Assembly: GCA_964491265.1 (NCBI GenBank)
Contig: CAZBFP010000002.1
Span: forward strand, 186,001-250,000
Reading direction: 5' to 3'
From: JBBAGC01 sp964491265
GTDB lineage: Bacteria; Spirochaetota; UBA4802; UBA5550
DNA: 64,000 nucleotides
Part shown: positions 25,505 through 33,367 of the stretch, in pieces
Numbering within the stretch: the first letter of the stretch is position 1
Layout: every line of letters starts with the position of its first letter
Made by a program: the position numbers and the translations under genes
The notes under the pieces: model-generated
The model's input: the letters and a program-made list of their open reading frames with translations, nothing else
What the model was told of the DNA's origin: nothing
Databases searched by the model: none

Positions 25505-26743
25505 ATGAATAAAATTGATAAAATTAAAACCGGATACAAAGAAACAAAAGTTGGAATGATACCTGAAGATTGGACTGTTGATAACTTAGGTGAATGTTCT
25601 ATTGATGAACCAAAATATGGAATTAATGCATCTTCAGTAGAATATAATCCCCAATTACCACTTTATCTAAGGATTACTGATATTGATGATAATGGCAGAT
25701 TTTCAAAAGGTAAAATGAGATCTGTAGATCATGTTGATTCAAAAAACTTTTATTTAAAAAAAGGTGATATTGTTTTTGTAAGAACTGGTTCTACAACAGG
25801 TAAAGCATATCTTTATGATGAACTTGATGGTGCATTAGTTTATGCGGGTTTCTTAATAAAATTTTCAATAAATAAAGATAAGTTATTATCTAATTTTCTT
25901 AAACATTATTGTGAAACTCAAAAGTATAATAATTGGGTGTCGGTAATGTCTGGCAGAAGTGGACAGCCCGGAATCAACGGTCAGGAATATTCTGAATTAC
26001 CAATCCCTCTCCCCCCCCTTCCGGAACAGAAAAAAATAGCCGAAATCCTATCCACCTGGGACAGGGCAATTGAAAAAACAGAAAAGCTTATTGATGCAAA
26101 AACAAAACTTAAAAAAGGGTTAATGTTGAAACTGCTTACTGGGCAGAAGAGATTAAAAGAATTTAAAAATAGCAAGAGGATTAATGTCAAACTCGGAGAT
26201 ATCTTTGAAGAAAGAAATGAATTTAAATATCATGATTTAGAACTTCTTTCAATAACATCAACTAAAGGCGTTGTGAAAAGAGACTCAATTAATAAAGCCG
26301 ATACATCTAATGATGATAAATCAAAGTATAGAAGAATTTGTCCCGGTGATATTGGCTATAATACAATGCGGATGTGGCAGGGTGTTTCCGGTGTTTCAAA
26401 TTTTGAAGGGATTGTCAGCCCTGCTTATACAGTAGTGATTCCCAATGAAAACATTGATTCTCAATTTATGGGTTATTTGTTTAAATTACCAGACGTCATA
26501 CATTTGTTTCATAGGCATTCACAAGGATTGGTTGATGATACTTTAAATTTAAAATACCATCATTTTTCTCAAATACATGTTACAATACCGGAAGACAAAA
26601 AAGAACAACAACGCATCGCATCTGTCCTCTCAACCATTGATAAAGAAATCTCTGTTTTAAATAAAAAACTCAAAGCTCTGAAGCAGCAGAAAAAAGGCCT
26701 TATGCAGAAACTCCTTACCGGTGAAGTGAGGGTTAAGGTATGA
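25505..26743 (+). CDS. hsdS: Type I restriction specificity subunit, full length
   Basis: 412 residues with the standard order TRD1 (about 10-165), central conserved coil (PLPPLPEQKKIAEILSTWDR...LMLKLLTGQKRL), TRD2 (about 228-360) and distal conserved coil (KKEQQRIASVLSTIDKEI...LMQKLLTGEVRV). Each TRD reads half of a bipartite target; the bases cannot be deduced from sequence. It follows hsdM by 3 kb instead of directly, because two modules intervene. Low G+C in TRD1 compared with the coils is usual for exchanged TRDs. Confidence 0.95.
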   Translation: MNKIDKIKTGYKETKVGMIPEDWTVDNLGECSIDEPKYGINASSVEYNPQLPLYLRITDIDDNGRFSKGKMRSVDHVDSKNFYLKKGDIVFVRTGSTTGKAYLYDELDGALVYAGFLIKFSINKDKLLSNFLKHYCETQKYNNWVSVMSGRSGQPGINGQEYSELPIPLPPLPEQKKIAEILSTWDRAIEKTEKLIDAKTKLKKGLMLKLLTGQKRLKEFKNSKRINVKLGDIFEERNEFKYHDLELLSITSTKGVVKRDSINKADTSNDDKSKYRRICPGDIGYNTMRMWQGVSGVSNFEGIVSPAYTVVIPNENIDSQFMGYLFKLPDVIHLFHRHSQGLVDDTLNLKYHHFSQIHVTIPEDKKEQQRIASVLSTIDKEISVLNKKLKALKQQKKGLMQKLLTGEVRVKV

Positions 26744-26875
26744 AATTTATTCAAGGGACTCGCGGCAGTGCGGATGCAAGCATTAAGGATATAAATTGCT
26801 TAGATGTTGGTAAGAGCGATAATTGTTATAGTCCTAAATAGAGATATAATTAAAAATATTTAACCGGAGTATTAT

Positions 26876-28165
26876 ATGCTACAGTCAATTATTATAAAAA
26901 ACTTTAAAAGCTACAGGGAAGTAGAACTTCCCTTATCTCCACTTACCATGCTTATTGGCGCGAATGCTTCCGGAAAAAGTAATGCCCTTGAAGCGATAAG
27001 GTTTCTGTCCTGGCTGGCACAGGAGAAAAAATTATCATCTCTTCAGTATGATATATCTGATACTGATAAAGTGATGCGGGGAAAAGTAAAAGACCTTCCC
27101 TATAGTGGAATGAAAGAATTTTCGATTGGATGCAAATCAAAAAAAAGATGGAATAAATTGTTGATAACCTTATCTGTAAAAACAAAAGATATAAAGATTA
27201 CAGAAGAATCCATAACATCCATTGAAGAGAATTTTCCTTTATACAGGATAGCCCGTATTGCAGAACCGCCCGGTGATTCAATAAACGTTGAATATAATAA
27301 TTTTGCCCGTGGTGGGAAAAAACCTCAAATTATCTGCACAGACCAACTTGCTGTTTTCACACAATTGAGCAGCTCTGCACGTTTTGAAGCCGGGCACAAG
27401 AAAGCGCAAAAGGTTATTCCTGAAATTACAGGTGAATATCAGCACTTGCTGACAGGTATACTCTTTCTTGAACCTGTTCCTTCACTTATGAGAGAAATGA
27501 GTGATAAAGATGATATAAATTTACGCGGTAATGGCAGAAATTTGTCAGCAGTTCTTAATAATTTATGCGAAAATAAAAACACAAAAGAACAGATTCTGGG
27601 TTTTATAAAAAGCCTTCCTGAACAGAATATAAGCGATATAAAATTTGATGTTTTAAAGCAGAATGTAATTTTTTCGGTTGTTGAAACCTTTGGCGGAGTC
27701 GAGAAATCCTGGGATGCCAGCCTGATATCTGACGGCACATTAAGAGTTCTTGCTGTCGCAGCTGCAATGCTCTCGGCAAAAGAGGGGTCTCTTGTCGTAA
27801 TTGAAGAGATTGATAATGGTATTCACCCCAGCAGGGCAAATCAATTGATGGAAAATATTCAGCAGATTGCTGAAAGTAGAAATATTCGTGTACTTCTAAC
27901 AACTCATAATCCGGCACTAGTTGATGCAATACCTGACGAAGCGATAGGTGACGTGGTTTTTTGCTATAGAGATCCTTATGAAGGTGACAGTCGGCTGGTT
28001 CGTCTTAAAGATATGGAAAGATATCCCGAGTTAATAATGCAGGACAGGCTTGGAAGTTTAATGACAAAAGGTATAATAGACCGGTTTGCAAAAAGCAAGC
28101 AGAATTATCAGGATATCCTTAATAATACTAATAAGTGGCTCTCCAGAGTAAAGGAGGGTAAATGA
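26876..28165 (+). CDS. Second OLD-like AAA ATPase
   Basis: 429 residues. 'QSIIIKNFKSYREVELPLSPLTMLIGANASGKSNALEAI' shows the start strand and Walker A (about 27-35). The signature-like stretch is LISDGTLRVLAVAAAMLSAKEG, Walker B is LVVIEEIDNGIHPS (about 305) and the His switch is LLTTHNPALVDAIP (about 340). ABC-type ATPase domain with no nuclease domain in the same chain. Shine-Dalgarno CGGAG. Its stop overlaps the PIN-like gene start by 4 bp. Sequence differs clearly from the first ATPase in the island, so it is not a recent duplicate. Confidence 0.85.
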   Translation: MLQSIIIKNFKSYREVELPLSPLTMLIGANASGKSNALEAIRFLSWLAQEKKLSSLQYDISDTDKVMRGKVKDLPYSGMKEFSIGCKSKKRWNKLLITLSVKTKDIKITEESITSIEENFPLYRIARIAEPPGDSINVEYNNFARGGKKPQIICTDQLAVFTQLSSSARFEAGHKKAQKVIPEITGEYQHLLTGILFLEPVPSLMREMSDKDDINLRGNGRNLSAVLNNLCENKNTKEQILGFIKSLPEQNISDIKFDVLKQNVIFSVVETFGGVEKSWDASLISDGTLRVLAVAAAMLSAKEGSLVVIEEIDNGIHPSRANQLMENIQQIAESRNIRVLLTTHNPALVDAIPDEAIGDVVFCYRDPYEGDSRLVRLKDMERYPELIMQDRLGSLMTKGIIDRFAKSKQNYQDILNNTNKWLSRVKEGK

Positions 28166-28638
28166 CTATTTGTCTTATTGATACATCAGTTTTTTGCAAT
28201 ATAATTAAAGTCCCTTCCAGGTCACAGGATAGTGATCGAATTATAGACGAGGTTGGAAATAAAATCAAAAGCAGGGAGATGTTATTTCTTCCTTTTGCAT
28301 CTGTTTTTGAGACAGGTAATCATATAGCTCAGAATGGAAACGGTTCTCAAAGGCGTGAATGCGCGGAGAGATTTATAGAGGAAATAAAACTGGCTTTTAA
28401 AGGTGAAACCCCATACAAGCCTACTTCATTTCCTGAGATGGAAGAAGTTTTGTCATGGATAGATGATTTTCCTGATTCCGCGATGCGTGAAACTGGTTTG
28501 GCTGATCTATCTATTATTAAAGAGTGGGAAAGTGCCTGTAAACAATTTAAAGAGCATCGGATATATATCTGGTCTCTGGATGAACATCTTAAGGGATACG
28601 ATAAACCCGCAAATTCAGTTTTTAGAGATATAATATAA
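28162..28638 (+). CDS. PIN-like nuclease-type protein coupled to the ATPase
   Basis: 158 residues; ATGA overlap with the preceding ATPase. PIN-type acidic positions: D7 in CLIDTSVF, E50 in FETGNH, D115 in GLADLSI and D140 in WSLDEHL, in the correct order for a metal-dependent RNase fold. The C-terminal 'IYIWSLDEHLKGYD' matches the last strand of PIN domains. It is larger than a typical VapC toxin (about 130) and has an ATPase, not an antitoxin, beside it. The predicted role is an effector RNase licensed by the ATPase. Confidence 0.7.
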   Translation: MTICLIDTSVFCNIIKVPSRSQDSDRIIDEVGNKIKSREMLFLPFASVFETGNHIAQNGNGSQRRECAERFIEEIKLAFKGETPYKPTSFPEMEEVLSWIDDFPDSAMRETGLADLSIIKEWESACKQFKEHRIYIWSLDEHLKGYDKPANSVFRDII

Positions 28639-28660
28639 TATGCTATTTGAGTGTTACTAA

Positions 28661-29395
28661 ATGAATGAACTAATAAAAAAAATAGACGAGCTGCACAAAC
28701 AGATAAAAAACTTGCGTCCGCTCAGCAGAGAAACTGTTTTATCTCTAAAAGACTATTACAAAATCGGCCTCACATGGTCAAGCAATGCCATGGAGGGCAA
28801 CATCCTAACAGAATCTGAAACAAAGGTTGTTCTTGAAGACGGCCTTACTATCGGGGGAAAACCTTTACGGGATCATCTTGAAGCCCAAGGGCATGCAGAG
28901 GCTTTTGATTATATGCTTGGCCTTGTGAATAAAAGCACTCTGTCAGAAGAAGATATTCTTGCGCTTCACCGGTTATTCTATATAAAAATTGATGAAGCTA
29001 ATGCCGGGGTGTACCGTAAAAGCCAGGTTTTTATTTCAGGCTCTCGTTATCCTCTCCCCGGCCCTGATAAAGTACCTATTCTAATGAAAGATATGATTAA
29101 AAAAATAGCATCATATAGAAGCAGTGAACATCCGGTAATTGCAGCAGCCAGGGCTCATCTTGATTTTGTGTTTATACACCCCTTTATTGACGGCAACGGC
29201 AGGGTAGCGCGCCTGCTTATGAATTTAATTCTTCTTCAGCATGGATATAATATCGCGCTGATTTCACCGGTACTCAGGGCAGAGTATATATCGTCAATTG
29301 AAGCAGCCCATGAAAACAGCGGTTCATTTATTGATCTTATATGCAGATCTGTTTACGAAACAGAGAAGGATTATTTAAGGATGTTTAATTTATGA
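28661..29395 (+). CDS. Fic family protein with N-terminal inhibitory motif
   Basis: 244 residues. Catalytic Fic motif HPFIDGNGRVAR (173-184) is complete, so AMP transfer, or a related transfer, from a nucleotide to a protein hydroxyl is expected. An inhibitory helix motif (S/T)xxxE(G/N) is seen as SNAMEG (41-46), which makes it a class II Fic held off by its own N-terminus. The flap region is about 122-135 (VFISGSRYPLPGP). Its stop overlaps the hsdR start by ATGA, so it is translated as part of the restriction operon. Fic genes next to type I systems recur in many genomes, and the link is not understood. Confidence 0.9.
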   Translation: MNELIKKIDELHKQIKNLRPLSRETVLSLKDYYKIGLTWSSNAMEGNILTESETKVVLEDGLTIGGKPLRDHLEAQGHAEAFDYMLGLVNKSTLSEEDILALHRLFYIKIDEANAGVYRKSQVFISGSRYPLPGPDKVPILMKDMIKKIASYRSSEHPVIAAARAHLDFVFIHPFIDGNGRVARLLMNLILLQHGYNIALISPVLRAEYISSIEAAHENSGSFIDLICRSVYETEKDYLRMFNL

Positions 29396-32300
29396 AAGAA
29401 ACTCCCTCATTGAAAGAAGACCATATCTCCCAGATCCCTGCATTACAACTACTTATAAATCTTGGATATGAGTATATTACCCCTGCAGAAGCGCTCGATG
29501 CCCGTGGAGGGAGAGCATCAAATGTAATTCTTCACAATATACTTGATAAAAAACTTCGAGAAATAAACAAAATAAATTTCCGGGATGGGGTCTACGAATT
29601 TTCAAACAGCAATATAAACGCTGCTGTTGATGCAATAAAAAACGTACACTTTGACGGCCTTGTCCGTACAAATGAAGTGATATACGATATGCTTACCCTT
29701 GGCAAAAGCTTTGAAGAGACTATTCAGGGGAATACAAAAAGTTTTACATTAAACTATATTGACTGGAAAAATATTGAAAACAATACATTCCATGTAACAG
29801 AAGAATTTGAAGTTGAAAGAACTAATCAGAAAACTACATGCCGGCCAGATATCAATCTTTTTGTAAATGGCATACCGTTTATGGTCATTGAATGTAAAAG
29901 ACCAGATATTGATGATTCAATACACCATGCAATAGAACAGCATATAAGAAACCAGAATTCAGAGCATATACCCTCTCTCTTTATCTATTCACAAATTCTT
30001 ATGGCGGTTAACAAGAATGAGGCTAAATATTCTACAGTTGATTCAAAAGAAAAGTACTGGTCTGTATGGAATGAAAAGATCTTTTCCGAAGATGAAGTCG
30101 TGAAGATTGTAAATACTTCATTGAATGATGATGTTAAAAATAAACTGTTTTCAGGCCGTTATAAATACGTTAAAGATTACTTCAATGAAATAGAGGAAGA
30201 TGGTCGTCTTGTTACAGAGCAGGATAAATCAATCTATTCAATATGCAAAAAAGAGAGATTACTTGAGTTATCATATCAGTTTATTGTTTACGATAAGGGG
30301 CAGAAAAAGATTGCCCGTTATCAACAGTATTATTCGATTAAAAGGACTCTTGACAGGGTCAAAACATTCGAAAAATCAAAAAAGAGAAATGGTGGTGTAA
30401 TATGGCATACGCAGGGGAGTGGGAAGTCGCTTACCATGGTAATGCTTGCCAAGGCTCTTGTGCTTGATGATGATATTAAAAATCCACGGGTAATTCTTGT
30501 AACTGACAGGGTAAACCTTGACGACCAGATATGGGATACATTCCGTCATTGCGGGCTTGAACCGGAAAAAGCAAGCACCGGGGCTAATCTCCTTGAACTT
30601 CTTGAAAAAAACAAAACATCCGTTATAACTTCTGTTATAGATAAGTTTGAATCAGCTATTAATAAAAAGAGAAATGATATTTTATCTGATAATGTTTTTG
30701 TTCTGGTTGATGAGAGTCATCGAAGTCAATACGGCAAAAACAATGTGATGATGCAGCGCATACTCCCTGACGCCTGCTATATCGGGTTTACAGGGACGCC
30801 TCTTTTTAAGAAGGACAAACATACTACAGATAAATTTGGCGGTTTCATCGATAAATATACAATAGATCAGGCTGTGAAAGATAAAGCTGTTTTATCACTT
30901 CTGTATGAAGGGCGTCATGTTATACAGGATGTTAACCAGAAACCGATTGATACATGGTTTGAACGTGTATGCGAGCCATTAAGCGAATTTGAAACAGCTG
31001 ATCTAAAAAAGAAATACAGCAGGGTTGAGAAATTAAATAAAACAGATCAAACAATATATATGATTGCCTATGATATTAGTAAGCATTATAGCGAAACATG
31101 GAAGGGGACCGGCCTTAAGGGGCAGATCGCTACATCATCAAAAATAGCTGCGCTTAAATTCAAAAAATTTATGGATGAAATGGGGAAGGTCTCAACTGAA
31201 GTTATTATCTCATCACCGGATAAACGCGAGGGATATAGTGAGGTTGATGAAGAACCTGATGGAGATGTTCATAAATTCTGGAAAAAAATGATGGAGCGTT
31301 TCGGCAGTGAGGAGAAATATAATAGGGAGTTAATTAGCGCATTTGGTACTAACGGTGATCCTGATCTCCTTATTGTAGTTGATAAGCTTTTAACCGGATT
31401 TGATGAACCTCGCAATACAGTTCTTTATATAGCAAAACCTCTGACTGAACATAACCTCCTCCAGGCAATAGCCAGAGTAAACAGGCTGTATGAGGGGAAA
31501 GATTTTGGATATATCATTGATTATCAGGGAATTCTCGGCGAGCTCGATAGAGCGCTGAATAGCTATACAGCGCTTGAAGGTTTTGAAGAAGATGACCTTG
31601 AGGGTGCTCTTGTAAATGTCAGAGAAGAGGTTAACAAGCTCCCTCAGAAATATTCAGACCTGATAGATATATTCAAAAGTATAAAGAACAGAAAAGATGA
31701 AGAGGAGTATGAACTTCTCCTTTTTGATGAAAAGCTCCGGAAAAAATTCTATGAAAAATTATCTGAATATTCCCGTACACTTGGAGTAGCTGTTTCTACA
31801 AAAATATTCTATGATGAGAATGATGATAAGCAGATCAGGAGTTATACTGATTCGTTAAAATTTTACCAGAGTCTCCGTGCATCGGTCAAAAGAAGATATG
31901 CTGAATCCATCGATTTTAAAGAATATGAAGCCAAAATACAGAAACTGTTAGATACATATGTGACTTCAGATGAAGTTGTAAGGATTACAGAGCCTTTCAA
32001 TATCTTCGATAAAGAGAATTTTCAGAAAGAGCTGGAGCGTATAGAAGGTAAAGCCGCCCGTGCTGACATGATAGCTCACAGAATGAAAAAATCAATTGAT
32101 GAGAAAATGGAAGAGGACCCTGTATTTTATAAAAAATTTTCAAAGCTTATTGAGGAAGCGATAAAGGATTACAGGGAGCACCGTATTGATGAGGCGGAAT
32201 ACTTTTTAAAGATGAAAGAAGCACAGGAAGCTTTCGTCAATCGTGAAGATAATGATATACCGGTAATATTAAAAAATCGTGAAGCCGCTAAAGCTTTTTA

Positions 32301-32565
32301 CGGGATAGTAAATGAAATATTGTCCATAAACAACTCAAATGATAAAATAAAAAATATGTCTGCGGAAATCGGTATCGGTATCGATGATATAATTTTAAAA
32401 AACATGATTGTAGATTGGCATTACAAACAGGATATTCAGAACAGAATGATAAATGAAATAGAAGATTATCTGGCAGATCATCCTGATCTTAATCTTAATT
32501 ACGACCAGATAGATATAATAATCGAAGCTGTCATGAATGTTGCTAAACGCAGGTATGCTCAATGA
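29392..32565 (+). CDS. hsdR: Type I restriction endonuclease subunit R
   Basis: 1057 residues, normal length. Nuclease domain: CRPDINLFVNGIPFMVIECK (about 147-166) has the PD-(D/E)XK core. Two RecA-like motor domains follow: Walker A HTQGSGKSL (about 338-346), DEAD-like VLVDESHRSQYG (about 438), GFTGTPLF (about 464), and late motif QAIARVNRLYEGKDFGYIIDYQG. The C-terminal 250 residues are helical and contact HsdM. The ATP-driven translocase cuts unmethylated DNA at a distance. All motifs are intact. Confidence 0.97.
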   Translation: MKETPSLKEDHISQIPALQLLINLGYEYITPAEALDARGGRASNVILHNILDKKLREINKINFRDGVYEFSNSNINAAVDAIKNVHFDGLVRTNEVIYDMLTLGKSFEETIQGNTKSFTLNYIDWKNIENNTFHVTEEFEVERTNQKTTCRPDINLFVNGIPFMVIECKRPDIDDSIHHAIEQHIRNQNSEHIPSLFIYSQILMAVNKNEAKYSTVDSKEKYWSVWNEKIFSEDEVVKIVNTSLNDDVKNKLFSGRYKYVKDYFNEIEEDGRLVTEQDKSIYSICKKERLLELSYQFIVYDKGQKKIARYQQYYSIKRTLDRVKTFEKSKKRNGGVIWHTQGSGKSLTMVMLAKALVLDDDIKNPRVILVTDRVNLDDQIWDTFRHCGLEPEKASTGANLLELLEKNKTSVITSVIDKFESAINKKRNDILSDNVFVLVDESHRSQYGKNNVMMQRILPDACYIGFTGTPLFKKDKHTTDKFGGFIDKYTIDQAVKDKAVLSLLYEGRHVIQDVNQKPIDTWFERVCEPLSEFETADLKKKYSRVEKLNKTDQTIYMIAYDISKHYSETWKGTGLKGQIATSSKIAALKFKKFMDEMGKVSTEVIISSPDKREGYSEVDEEPDGDVHKFWKKMMERFGSEEKYNRELISAFGTNGDPDLLIVVDKLLTGFDEPRNTVLYIAKPLTEHNLLQAIARVNRLYEGKDFGYIIDYQGILGELDRALNSYTALEGFEEDDLEGALVNVREEVNKLPQKYSDLIDIFKSIKNRKDEEEYELLLFDEKLRKKFYEKLSEYSRTLGVAVSTKIFYDENDDKQIRSYTDSLKFYQSLRASVKRRYAESIDFKEYEAKIQKLLDTYVTSDEVVRITEPFNIFDKENFQKELERIEGKAARADMIAHRMKKSIDEKMEEDPVFYKKFSKLIEEAIKDYREHRIDEAEYFLKMKEAQEAFVNREDNDIPVILKNREAAKAFYGIVNEILSINNSNDKIKNMSAEIGIGIDDIILKNMIVDWHYKQDIQNRMINEIEDYLADHPDLNLNYDQIDIIIEAVMNVAKRRYAQ

Positions 32566-33272
32566 CCAGGTATGTGATTCAATATAGCGATGAAAAAATA
32601 ATATATACAGTTGAAAGAAGCAAAAGGAAAACTTTAGAACTAAGTGTTTTGCCCGATATGTCTGTTGTAGTAACCGGGCCAGAGAATGCATCACTTGATG
32701 ATATTGAAAAAATTGTTATAAAAAGAGCTCATTGGATTATAAAACAAAGGGATTATTTTAAACAGTTTGTCCCGAAAGAACCTCCACGTCAATATGTTAG
32801 TGGTGAAACTCACAGATACCTGGGCCGTCAGTATCGATTAAAGGTTATTGAATCAAAAGAAAATAATGTTAAGCTTCAGGGTAAATTCGTCTGTATAAAT
32901 TCTAATAAAGGGAACGATCCTGTTTCCAATAAAAAGTTATTGTACAAATGGTACAAAGAGCATGCTGAATCAAAGTATGATGAACTTATTGACCTATGCT
33001 TATTAAAACTAAAAAAATACGGTATAGAAAAACCTGAGGCAACTATAAGAAAAATGACATCCCGCTGGGGGAGCTGTGATTCCGATAAAAAAAAGATAAT
33101 ATTAAACACTGAGCTAATAAAAGCTCCATCTCATTGCATTGAGTATGTAGTTATGCATGAACTATGTCATTTGAAGTATCCTGACCATGATAACAGGTTC
33201 TATAAATTTCTTACTCTTCTTATGCCTGACTGGAAGCAGAGAAAGGAAAGACTGGAAAAAACCTTTCTGTAA
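32562..33272 (+). CDS. YgjP-like metallopeptidase-domain protein (DUF45)
   Basis: 236 residues; ATGA overlap with the hsdR stop. The zinc site HELCHL (about 198-203), downstream His in PDHDNRFYKFL and 'WGSCDSDKKKIILNTELI' before it are the SprT/WLM-like DUF45 signature. Family members commonly stand at the 3' end of type I operons; their substrate is unknown. The preceding N-terminal beta region (1-100) is the usual YgjP lead-in. Last gene of the defence island. Confidence 0.88.
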   Translation: MTRYVIQYSDEKIIYTVERSKRKTLELSVLPDMSVVVTGPENASLDDIEKIVIKRAHWIIKQRDYFKQFVPKEPPRQYVSGETHRYLGRQYRLKVIESKENNVKLQGKFVCINSNKGNDPVSNKKLLYKWYKEHAESKYDELIDLCLLKLKKYGIEKPEATIRKMTSRWGSCDSDKKKIILNTELIKAPSHCIEYVVMHELCHLKYPDHDNRFYKFLTLLMPDWKQRKERLEKTFL

Positions 33273-33367
33273 AGTTAAGAAAGTTAAACATCAAAAATAG
33301 CTTGAAAACCCCTCCAGAAGGATTAATCTGACAGTAGACTCATTATCTTTTATTCCGGGTTGAAATA

